Below the pieces are notes generated by a model. That model worked only from the letters and a program-made list of their open reading frames with translations. It searched no databases and was not told where the DNA came from. DNA of 6,059 nt, taken from assembly GCA_023411035.1 (NCBI GenBank), contig JAEYPE010000007.1, forward strand, positions 1 through 6,059. The letters are read 5' to 3'. Within the stretch, counting starts at the first letter, position 1. Each line of letters begins with the position of its first letter. This document shows positions 1-5,654 of the stretch, piece by piece. The position numbers and the translations under genes are program-made. The DNA comes from Pseudomonadota bacterium (GTDB lineage: Bacteria > Pseudomonadota > Alphaproteobacteria > Azospirillales > Azospirillaceae).

Positions 1-153
1 CTCCCCCCGGCCATCGCCCGCTGGACCTTCTCCGACAGTGTGGACACGCCCGTCCGCCGCGCCGTCCATGGCGATTCCAGCGGGGTCCGGGGCGCCGCAT
101 GGCTGTGGCGTCCCGAGGAGGCCGCTAGCGCTGGAAGGTGTATTCCGGGTTGA
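1..153 (+). CDS. C-terminal end of an unrecognised protein (cut by window start)
   Basis: Frame 1 is open from the first base to a TGA at 151-153, giving about 50 residues that begin LPPAIARWTFSDSVDTPVRR. Third codon positions are overwhelmingly G or C up to about base 125, as in the other genes here, which supports coding. Beyond 125 the third-position bias fades where the frame runs into the convergent minus-strand gene, so the last few codons are less typical. I recognise no domain in so short a tail. The same third-position bias would also fit one minus-strand frame, so the strand is not certain. The gene would be convergent with the small exported protein and overlap its end by 29 bases. 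Confidence 0.4.
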   Translation, partial: LPPAIARWTFSDSVDTPVRRAVHGDSSGVRGAAWLWRPEEAASAGRCIPG

Positions 154-517
154 GCGTCACCTCGCGCGGCGTTCCGGGCACGTCGTCCCCTCCTCCCCGG
201 CGCGCCGTCGGCGCCGCTCCACGCCCATCGCGGACCGGAGGGGTCAGCGAATTGCTGCGGGAGTAGGAGGGCGTGGCGCGGGCCGGGTCGGTGCCGTAAC
301 CGCGCGATCCGGCGCGGAACTGCTCACCGTTGCCCATCGCGCCCCAATGGGACGGGCGCGGGCCGGGAACCGGCTGGGCTTCCTCCATACGGCGCATGTG
401 GGGGCCGGTCGGGACCATCTCCTCATACACCCAGGAGGGATATTCCTGTCTCTGCGCTTCGGCGGGTGCGGCAAAGGCCAGCACCGCGAGGGTCGCAACA
501 GTCATCGTTCGCAGCAT
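125..517 (-). CDS. Small exported Pro/Gly/Arg-rich protein of unknown function
   Basis: I do not recognise a family. The 130-residue product starts MLRTMTVATLAVLAFAAPAEA, a clear Sec signal peptide: short basic n-region, hydrophobic core, and an AEA|Q cleavage site near residue 21. The mature part (about 109 residues) is rich in Pro, Gly, Arg and polar residues. It has no further hydrophobic segment and no cysteine, and ends in NPEYTFQR. It looks periplasmic or secreted and probably partly disordered. The ATG at 517 is preferred because GGAAGG lies about 10 bases upstream. An in-frame ATG at 535 has its purine run directly against the start codon, and the longest open frame (from 580) would add an Arg-rich stretch before the signal peptide. 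It lies about 170 bases downstream of the glycosyltransferase cassette on the same strand and could be read through from it or have its own promoter. Confidence 0.7.
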   Translation of the reverse strand: MLRTMTVATLAVLAFAAPAEAQRQEYPSWVYEEMVPTGPHMRRMEEAQPVPGPRPSHWGAMGNGEQFRAGSRGYGTDPARATPSYSRSNSLTPPVRDGRGAAPTARRGGGDDVPGTPREVTLNPEYTFQR

Positions 518-551
518 GACGCGGCGGCCTTCCATCCTTCTGCGTGTGGAA

Positions 552-564
552 GGCGGATTCCGCC
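552..564. repeat. Short perfect palindrome upstream of the small exported protein
   Basis: GGCGGA-T-TCCGCC is a perfect inverted repeat with 6-base arms around one central base. It sits about 35 bases upstream of the preferred start of the small exported protein. It could be an operator, a leader hairpin or a chance palindrome in GC-rich DNA. No family of binding site is recognised. Confidence 0.3.
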
Positions 565-613
565 GGATGCCGCGGCGCACGTCCAGGGGGGAGGCGGGTT
601 ACCCAGCCCGTGG

Positions 614-650
614 CCCCTCCGATGCCGCCCCACCGCGGCGTCGGGAGGGG
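614..650 (-). terminator. Long imperfect hairpin after the glycosyltransferase cassette
   Basis: On the minus-strand transcript, the arms pair as CCCCTC/GAGGGG, then after one bulged C as CGA/TCG, then after one C-A mismatch as GCCGC/GCGGC. The loop is six bases (GGTGGG). That makes 14 paired bases in a 37-base element, 41 bases past the stop codon of the GT-C gene. No T-run follows, so it is not a classical intrinsic terminator. It may mark the 3' end of the cassette mRNA, protect it from exonucleases, or be a dispersed palindromic repeat. A second small dyad (CGGG...CCCG around 598-610) follows it. Confidence 0.45.
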
Positions 651-690
651 GACGGCTTGCCGAAAAGTTCATGTGCGTGCGGCGGCCTCA

Positions 691-2376
691 TCAGGGCCGG
701 GGCGCACCGTAAAGCGTCAGGGTCAGCCGCTTGCCGGTGTTGTAGTTGAAACCGGAGAACTGGCCGAGTTGCACCGGCTCCGCTCCCTTCAGCGCGGCGC
801 GGAACTCCGCCTCCTCCCGCCCGGTGACCAGGGCCAGCCCGCAGGCCGGGTTGCCGGCCAGATGCGCGGCGGCGTCCGCCCCGTGGGTCAGGCGCGTGCC
901 GGTCCCCAGCAGGAACACGAGGCTCGGCTCCGAATAGCCGGCGGAGGCGACCACGCTGTCGGCGCAAGGGCGGACCGCCGCGACCGTACGCGCGGCCTGC
1001 CGGCTGATCCACACCCCGTCGATGGCCGGCAGAACCGCGCCGTAGGTGCCCGCGTACAGCACCGCCGCCGCGGCCACGCCCGCCGCGAAACCCGCGGATT
1101 CCCGCCGCTGGGCGAACAGGCGTACAGCCAGCGCGTACAGCACCAGGACCACCGGCAGCATGGCGACCGCCACCGGATCGACGCGCTGGTCCACCAGATA
1201 GGGAATCACCGCGACCGCTATGGTCAAGGCGCCGAAACCGATGGCTCCCAGGGCGGTGGCAACGGTGAACAGGACCCGGCGCTGTGCCTCCGCGCGGCGC
1301 AGGAAATGCTCGCGCGCCGCGGCGGCGGTCAGGATGGCGATGGCCGGAAAAACCGGCAGCGTGTAGTGAAGCAGCTTGGTCGGCACCGCCTCGAACACCA
1401 GCCAACTCGGCACGATCCAAGCGACGCAGAAGCGCACGGCGTCCGCCGCCGGCCCGGTCGCCTTGCGGTGCATCCACACCCAGGGAACAGCCAGCAACGC
1501 CAGGAAGGACCAGGGCGCGAAGGTCACCCAGAAGGTGCCCAGATAATAGCCGGGCGGCAGGCCCTTGGCCTCCTGTCCGCTGACCACCTTGCCCATCATG
1601 TCGTGGCCGACCGATTCAGCGAAGAAGGCGCCTTTGGTTTTCACCGTGATGGCGACCAGCCAGGGCGCCGCGATGGCCAGCACAATGGCGAGGCCCACCA
1701 GCGGGCGCAGCCGCTTCAGCCAGCCGGCGCGGCGGTCCAGCACCGCCAGCACCAGAGCGGTCGTGCCGGACACCAGAAGGACGATGGGGCCCTTGATGAG
1801 GATTCCCACCCCGGCGGCGACCCAGAAGGCGAGCGGCGCCGCCCAGCCGGAGCGTTCCGCATGGCGGTTCAGGTAGAGGCTGGCAAGCGCCGCCTGACCG
1901 ATCACGATGGTGGAGAGCAGCACCGCGTCGGTCTTCGCCATGCGGGCTTCCACACCCAGCACGACGCAGGAGGCCATCATCACCCCGGCGAGGAAGCCCA
2001 CCGTTCCGCCGAACATCCGGGCACCGGTCCAGGCCGTCGCCAGAACCGCCAGCACCGCGCCGATCAGGGACGGGATTCGGAATGTCCAGATCTCCTTGGG
2101 CATCTCCCCTGGTCCGGCCACCAGCCGCGTCGCCGCGGTCTGGAGCCAGTAGATGCCGACCGGCTTCTTATGGCGCGCCTCGTCCTGGAAACGGATGTCC
2201 ACGAAGTCGCCGCTTTCCAGCATCTGGTGGGACGCCTGGGCGAAGCGCGCCTCGTCCCGGTCGAAGGGCGGCAGGTCGAAGAATCCCGGCAGGAACAGCA
2301 GGACGCTGAGCACCGCCAGGAGCAGATAGGCCAGGACCGGCAGCCGGCTGGCGGAGGGGGCGGAAGCCGCGCTCAC
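691..2376 (-). CDS. ArnT/PMT-like GT-C glycosyltransferase (family 39/83), lipid-linked sugar donor
   Basis: This is a 561-residue polytopic membrane protein of the ArnT/dolichyl-phosphate-mannose-protein-mannosyltransferase superfamily. Such enzymes use a polyprenyl-phosphate sugar in the periplasm to glycosylate lipid A, LPS core or protein. The first membrane helix (about 11-30) is followed by the family's acidic loop, FDRDEARFAQ at 38-47, where the catalytic Asp/Glu/Arg cluster is expected. Then come HKKPVGIYWLQ (69-79; commonly HKPP-YWL), EARMAKTDAVL (143-153), a KGP motif (195-197) and KLLHYTLPVFPAIAIL (334-349), which resembles the lipid-binding KLP-Y-LP-PP segment of ArnT. Roughly a dozen hydrophobic helices are followed by a soluble, probably periplasmic domain (about 450-561). 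The start is GTG, overlapping the LAB_N stop as GTGA, so translation is probably coupled. Length fits ArnT (about 550). The sugar (aminoarabinose, galacturonic acid, mannose or other) and the acceptor are not determined. Confidence 0.88.
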   Translation of the reverse strand: MSAASAPSASRLPVLAYLLLAVLSVLLFLPGFFDLPPFDRDEARFAQASHQMLESGDFVDIRFQDEARHKKPVGIYWLQTAATRLVAGPGEMPKEIWTFRIPSLIGAVLAVLATAWTGARMFGGTVGFLAGVMMASCVVLGVEARMAKTDAVLLSTIVIGQAALASLYLNRHAERSGWAAPLAFWVAAGVGILIKGPIVLLVSGTTALVLAVLDRRAGWLKRLRPLVGLAIVLAIAAPWLVAITVKTKGAFFAESVGHDMMGKVVSGQEAKGLPPGYYLGTFWVTFAPWSFLALLAVPWVWMHRKATGPAADAVRFCVAWIVPSWLVFEAVPTKLLHYTLPVFPAIAILTAAAAREHFLRRAEAQRRVLFTVATALGAIGFGALTIAVAVIPYLVDQRVDPVAVAMLPVVLVLYALAVRLFAQRRESAGFAAGVAAAAVLYAGTYGAVLPAIDGVWISRQAARTVAAVRPCADSVVASAGYSEPSLVFLLGTGTRLTHGADAAAHLAGNPACGLALVTGREEAEFRAALKGAEPVQLGQFSGFNYNTGKRLTLTLYGAPRP

Positions 2377-2708
2377 GGCGTGCCCGCCGCGCTGCCGTCC
2401 GCTCCGCCTTTCCGGCGGTTGTTCCAGACGAAATAGAGGTTCCGGGAATAGATGATGAGGCCCAGCCCTTGTCCGAACATGAACACCGGATCACCCCGCT
2501 GGATCGAATAGGCCAAGAGAAGAACCCCGCCGCCGATGGAGAAATACCAGAAGAGGTCCGGCACGATGCTGCGCCGGGCGCGCTCGCTGGCGATCCACTG
2601 GACGACGAAGCGCATCATGAAAAGCGCCTGCGCGAAAAAGCCGACGCCGACCCAGATCAGGTCGGCGGTGCTTTGGCTCTGGTACCAGGCGATGACGCGT
2701 TCGAGCAT
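2373..2708 (-). CDS. Stand-alone LAB_N (lipid-A-disaccharide synthase N-terminal-like) membrane protein
   Basis: A 111-residue protein matching the LAB_N domain, which occurs fused to the N-terminus of some LpxB proteins and also alone in many bacteria. It starts MLERVIAWYQSQSTADLIWV and shows three hydrophobic helices at about 15-36, 52-68 and 74-95. The family signature is well kept: FMMRFVVQWIASER (30-43), a SIVPDLFWYFSIGGG block (47-61), then GDPVFMFGQGLGLIIYSRN (72-90). The tail is short, basic and polar. It has none of the LpxB catalytic part, so it does not make lipid A disaccharide itself. It lies between the GT2 and GT-C genes, 26 bases after the former and overlapping the latter by GTGA. 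No clear Shine-Dalgarno precedes the ATG, suggesting coupling to the GT2 gene. Its role is unknown; help in flipping or presenting the polyprenyl-linked sugar is an inference from position only. Confidence 0.85.
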   Translation of the reverse strand: MLERVIAWYQSQSTADLIWVGVGFFAQALFMMRFVVQWIASERARRSIVPDLFWYFSIGGGVLLLAYSIQRGDPVFMFGQGLGLIIYSRNLYFVWNNRRKGGADGSAAGTP

Positions 2709-2734
2709 CGGGCGGCAACCGGCTTCGGGACGGT

Positions 2735-3493
2735 TCAGCGGTCTTCGACCGCAGGCGACAGCGCGGTGCGCCGCTTCAGCCAATAGACGCCCAGAAGATC
2801 GACAACGCCGATCAGGCCGCGGCGCCAATTGGTGTATTTGGAGACGCCGCGTTCCCGCGGACGATGGTTGACCGGCACATAGGCCACCGGATGGCCGTGC
2901 GACCGGAACAGGGCGGGAAGGAAGCGGTGCATCGCCCCGAAGAAGGGCAGATCGAGGAAGGCATCCCTCCGGAACAGCTTCAGCCCGCAGCCGCTGTCCG
3001 TGCAGCCGTCCTGAAGGAAGGACTGCCGCACCGCGTTCGCGAAGCGCGAGGCCAGCCGCTTGGACAGCGTGTCCTGGCGCTTCTGGCGCAGGCCGCCGAC
3101 CATCACCGGAGCGTCCGGACCGCCCTTGGCGGCCAGGGCGAACAGGGCGGGGATATCGGCGGGGTCGTTCTGTCCGTCGCCGTCGAGGGTGGCCACCCAC
3201 TCCCCGCGCGCCGCCTTCACCCCGGTGCGCACGGCGGCGCTCTGCCCGGAGCGGCGGACATGACGGACGAGCCGCAGGCGGCCCGCGGCAACCACCGGTG
3301 CGAGCCGCACCAGCGTGTCGTCGCTGGAACCATCGTCCACATAGATCACCTCGAAGGCGCGGCCCAGAACGTCGGCGGGCGACAGGGCGCGCTCGATCTC
3401 TTCAAGGAGCGGAAGGACGTTTTCGGCTTCGTTGAAGACCGGAACCACGACCGACAGCCGCACGGGCGGACGGCCCTCGGAATCTACACTCAC
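2735..3493 (-). CDS. GT2 glycosyltransferase, DPM1/ArnC-like polyprenyl-phosphate sugar transferase
   Basis: A cytoplasmic family 2 glycosyltransferase of about 252 residues that most likely moves a nucleotide sugar onto undecaprenyl or a related polyprenyl phosphate. Visible motifs: VVVPVFNEAENV near the N-terminus, VDDGSSDDT (nucleotide binding), GQSAAVRTGVKAARGEW, the metal-binding DGDGQNDP (DxD-type), DSGCGLKLFRRDAF, HRFLPALF, and NHRPRERGVSKY near the end. These are typical of dolichol-phosphate-mannose-synthase-like enzymes. Only one modest hydrophobic stretch (RGLIGVVDLLGVYWL) is seen near the C-terminus, unlike ArnC or GtrB, which carry two full membrane helices. The start is uncertain. 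GTG at 3493 (MSVDSEG...) has GGGA 8 bases upstream and is preferred; a TTG at 3514 would add 7 residues, with its purine run 15 bases away. It is the first gene of the three-gene cassette and should supply the donor for the GT-C enzyme. Confidence 0.88.
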   Translation of the reverse strand: MSVDSEGRPPVRLSVVVPVFNEAENVLPLLEEIERALSPADVLGRAFEVIYVDDGSSDDTLVRLAPVVAAGRLRLVRHVRRSGQSAAVRTGVKAARGEWVATLDGDGQNDPADIPALFALAAKGGPDAPVMVGGLRQKRQDTLSKRLASRFANAVRQSFLQDGCTDSGCGLKLFRRDAFLDLPFFGAMHRFLPALFRSHGHPVAYVPVNHRPRERGVSKYTNWRRGLIGVVDLLGVYWLKRRTALSPAVEDR

Positions 3494-3516
3494 TGGATTA
3501 ATCCCATTCGCCAAGT

Positions 3517-3537
3517 GGCGGGCAAATTACTCCCGCC
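3517..3537 (-). promoter_or_regulatory. Leader hairpin just upstream of the GT2 gene
   Basis: On the minus transcript GGCGGG pairs perfectly with CCCGCC across a nine-base loop (AGTAATTTG). The 5' arm and loop edge contain GGGAG, the only strong Shine-Dalgarno-like run near the GT2 start. The hairpin ends 23 bases before the preferred GTG start and 2 bases before the alternative TTG. It could mask a ribosome-binding site or simply be GC-rich structure. No T-run follows on this strand. Confidence 0.3.
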
Positions 3538-3564
3538 GCCCGGCAAACGGTAGAGGAAAAGGTT

Positions 3565-3577
3565 GGGACCGCGTCCC
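3565..3577 (-). terminator. Weak terminator-like hairpin after degP
   Basis: On the minus transcript GGGAC-GCG-GTCCC forms a 5-bp stem starting 7 bases past the TGA of the protease gene. It is followed by AACCTTTTCC, a short T-run. The stem is short and the T-run weak and displaced, so it would at most terminate partially. The GT2 gene could still receive read-through from degP. Confidence 0.3.
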
Positions 3578-3584
3578 GCCGCCC

Positions 3585-5201
3585 TCAGCCCTTCCGGTCT
3601 TCGACGGGCATCGGCACGTACCGCAGGTCGCCGTCGCGGCTGAACAGCATCAGCACGGTCTTGCGCCCCTGGCTGCGCGCGTCATCCACCAGACGCTTCA
3701 GATCCTCCGGTGTCTTCACCGGCACCTGCCCGGCTTCCACGATCACGTCGCCGGCCTCGATCCCGCGCTCACTGGCGGCGCTGGAATCCCCCACTTCGGT
3801 CACCACCACGCCTTCCACGTCCGGATTGATCGCGAAGCTGTCGCGCAGGCCGGGGGTCAGCGGCGACAGGGTCAGGCCGAGAACCGTCTTGCTATCGACC
3901 GCCGTTTCCGGACGCGGCGCTCCGCTAGAACCGGAGAGGGCGACCTGCTCCCGCGGTTCCAACTCGCCCACGGTGACGGTCAAGGTTTCCGCTTTGCCCT
4001 CCCGCAGCAGTTCCAGCGGAACGGAGGAGCCGATCTTCGTCGCCGCGACGATCCGTGGCAGTTCACGAATATGCTCGATGGCTTTGCCGTTGAATCGGGT
4101 GATGACGTCGCCCTGGCGCACCCCACCCTTCCCCGCCGGGCCTTCCGGAGACACGCTGGTCACCAGCGCGCCCGCCGGTTCCTGCATGCCCAGGCTTTCG
4201 GCGATGTCCGGGGTCAAGCTCTGCACCTGTACGCCCAGCCATCCGCGGCGCACCTGCCCATGGTCGCGCAACTGCTCGATGACCGGACGCGCGACGGAGG
4301 ACGGTATGGCGAAGCCGATGCCCACCGACCCGCCGGTCGGCGAATAGATGGCGGTGTTGATGCCGATCACCTCGCCGTTCAGATTGTAGAGCGGACCGCC
4401 GGAATTGCCCCGGTTGATGGAGGCGTCGGTCTGGAGATAGTCGTCGTACGGCCCCTGCTGGATGTCGCGCTGGCGCGCGGAGAGGATTCCCGCCGTCACC
4501 GAGCCGCCGAGGCCGAAGGGATTGCCGATGGCGACCACCCAGTCGCCGACCCGCACCGCCTCGCTGTCGCCCCAGGGCGCGGCCACCAGCGGCTTTTTGC
4601 TGTCGACCTTCAGGACGGCGAGGTCGGTCGGCCCGTCCACCCCGACGACCTTCGCCGGCAGTTTCGTGCCGTCATGCGTGGTCACGGAAATCTCGGCCGC
4701 TTCGGACACCACATGGCCGTTGGTGACCACGAAACCCGCCCGGTCGATGATGAAGCCGGACCCCAGCGCCGCCATCGGGCGCGGTGGCTGCTGCTGTTGC
4801 GGCTGGCCGCGCTGGCGGTCGCGGAATTCACGGAAGAATTCCTCGAAGGGCGATCCCGGCGGAAAGTCGGGCAGTTCCTGTCCGCGCGGTCCCGCCTGCG
4901 GGCCGCCCTGCGGGGCCGCCTGCGTGGCGGAAATGAAGACCACCGCGTCCACTTGCTTTTCCGCAAGGTCGGCAAAGGTCGGGGGCGCGTTCGGCGGCAG
5001 AAGGGACGCCAGCGGCGGTGCGGCCGGTGTCGCCCCGCCCGCATCCTGCGCGAAAACCGGCCCGGACAATGCCAGAAGCGCGGCGACAAGACCCGCGGGC
5101 GCGGCGGACGCCGTCAATCGTGATGCAGATCCAAATTTCAGCCTCGCCTGCCAACGGGCATAGCTGGACAGGCGCCGGAAACGATCGGTGGAATGCGGCA
5201 T
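3585..5201 (-). CDS. degP: DegP/MucD-like periplasmic serine endoprotease (Do/HtrA family)
   Basis: A 538-residue HtrA-family protease and chaperone that degrades misfolded envelope proteins. The ATG at 5201 is chosen because GGAG lies 7 bases upstream (5209-5212); the longer open frame to 5270 lacks such a site. A long basic n-region and hydrophobic core end at SGPVFA|QD near residue 51, a signal peptide. The trypsin-like domain runs from about 75 to 300 with the full catalytic triad: His163 in TNGHVV, Asp193 in PTDLAVLKVD and Ser267 in INRGNSGGPL. A Gln/Pro-rich insert (131-142) lies before the protease core in the LA-loop region. Two PDZ domains follow, at about 315-412 (beginning RRGWLGVQVQ) and 438-530 (beginning KTVLGLTLSPL). 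Length and order match Deg proteases of Proteobacteria; DegQ or MucD naming is equally possible. It is divergent from the HTH gene and lies about 90 bases upstream of the LPS-modification cassette on the same strand. Confidence 0.95.
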   Translation of the reverse strand: MPHSTDRFRRLSSYARWQARLKFGSASRLTASAAPAGLVAALLALSGPVFAQDAGGATPAAPPLASLLPPNAPPTFADLAEKQVDAVVFISATQAAPQGGPQAGPRGQELPDFPPGSPFEEFFREFRDRQRGQPQQQQPPRPMAALGSGFIIDRAGFVVTNGHVVSEAAEISVTTHDGTKLPAKVVGVDGPTDLAVLKVDSKKPLVAAPWGDSEAVRVGDWVVAIGNPFGLGGSVTAGILSARQRDIQQGPYDDYLQTDASINRGNSGGPLYNLNGEVIGINTAIYSPTGGSVGIGFAIPSSVARPVIEQLRDHGQVRRGWLGVQVQSLTPDIAESLGMQEPAGALVTSVSPEGPAGKGGVRQGDVITRFNGKAIEHIRELPRIVAATKIGSSVPLELLREGKAETLTVTVGELEPREQVALSGSSGAPRPETAVDSKTVLGLTLSPLTPGLRDSFAINPDVEGVVVTEVGDSSAASERGIEAGDVIVEAGQVPVKTPEDLKRLVDDARSQGRKTVLMLFSRDGDLRYVPMPVEDRKG

Positions 5202-5378
5202 GAATGAACTCCGCCAGTCGGACAGCACGCGCCTGCGAATGGCGCATCCTGACAACAGAACGCTCCGCAACGCATTCCGGACCGCCGAGGATTTTCAAAC
5301 CGCTTTGCAACCGCTCTCCGCATGACCGATTCGTGAAAAGGCGTTTTTTTAAAATCCTTCTCCGCAAATGTTTCTATG

Positions 5379-5394
5379 CGGTTCGCTCGAACCG
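5379..5394. promoter_or_regulatory. Perfect 16-bp dyad, candidate operator
   Basis: CGGTTCG-CT-CGAACCG has perfect 7-base arms around a 2-base centre. It lies 178 bases upstream of the degP start and 261 bases upstream of the HTH start, inside the lower-GC divergent region. No T-run follows on either strand, so a protein-binding site is more likely than a terminator. The spacing does not match the alphaproteobacterial LexA box (GTTC-N7-GTTC), and I do not recognise the regulator. Confidence 0.45.
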
Positions 5395-5544
5395 ATCACC
5401 ACGGCGCGATCCGGCCTTCGGACTATGGCTCCGGCAACCCGCCTAAGCGCAATTTTTCCATGCGGCGCAAAGTTCTTCTGGCATTTTCCCAGCGAGTTCC
5501 CGATATTCATTGGCACCGACAACATCGCATGCAAAAACGGCTCC

Positions 5545-5585
5545 TGACGTGATGCTCGTGCACGCGCCCGCGTGACGCTGCGTCA
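5545..5585. promoter_or_regulatory. Cluster of TGACG half-sites and dyads upstream of the HTH gene
   Basis: Within 41 bases are TGACG at 5545, CACGCG-CC-CGCGTG (5561-5574, perfect 6-base arms) and TGACGC-T-GCGTCA (5573-5585, perfect 6-base arms). The last overlaps the second by two bases and contains TGACG again 28 bases after the first copy. The cluster ends 69 bases before the HTH gene ATG, a plausible operator position. No known regulator is assigned. Confidence 0.4.
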
Positions 5586-5654
5586 GAAGGCGCGCGATAC
5601 GGCCCAAGCAGCATACGCATGACTCAAAATTCACTTTGGCAACCGAGCGACATA

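Larger units (their letters stand above)
5202..5654. other. Divergent intergenic region between degP and the HTH gene
   Basis: No convincing gene lies in these 453 bases. The DNA is clearly less GC-rich than its surroundings, with A/T runs such as the seven T's followed by four A's at 5344-5354. It must hold the promoters for degP (leftward) and the HTH gene (rightward). I could not assign convincing -35/-10 pairs, heat-shock or ECF sigma motifs. What is visible: a perfect 16-bp dyad (5379-5394), a dyad cluster (5545-5585), the inverted pair AGGATTTT (5288-5295) and AAAATCCT (5351-5358), and GANTC sites at 5328 and 5621. Open frames across this stretch lack the codon bias of the real genes. 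Confidence 0.7.

Noticed and set aside
89..114. 8-bp GC stem (GGGGCGCC with GGCGTCCC, one G-T pair) as a terminator for the small exported-protein gene
   Set aside because: It lies inside a frame with coding-like third positions, has a 10-base loop and no T-run, so chance in GC-rich DNA is likely.
544..2436. 630-codon open frame on the plus strand
   Set aside because: It is antisense to the GT-C and LAB_N genes. The product is His/Gln/Arg/Gly-rich with no domain, and its length is expected from lack of stops opposite a high-GC gene.
3432..5123. 563-codon open frame on the plus strand
   Set aside because: It is a shadow of degP and the start of the GT2 gene. The opposite strand carries the full catalytic triad and PDZ domains, while this frame gives Arg/His-rich sequence without any motif.
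5288..5358. Inverted pair AGGATTTT / AAAATCCT 55 bases apart
   Set aside because: Eight-base arms at this distance can arise by chance in AT-rich non-coding DNA; noted in the intergenic entry but not claimed as a site.
5204..5446. 80-codon plus-strand open frame opposite the degP leader
   Set aside because: Codon use is unlike the neighbours, it has no recognisable domain, and it covers the region that must contain the degP promoter.
5478..5507. CTGGCA, 18-base spacer, GATATT as a promoter for the HTH gene
   Set aside because: Both hexamers match the sigma-70 consensus poorly and the site is about 150 bases from the ATG; too weak to list.
5510..5532. TGGCAC near 5511 as a sigma-54 promoter
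   Set aside because: The -24 element is present but no TTGC-type -12 element follows at the required spacing.
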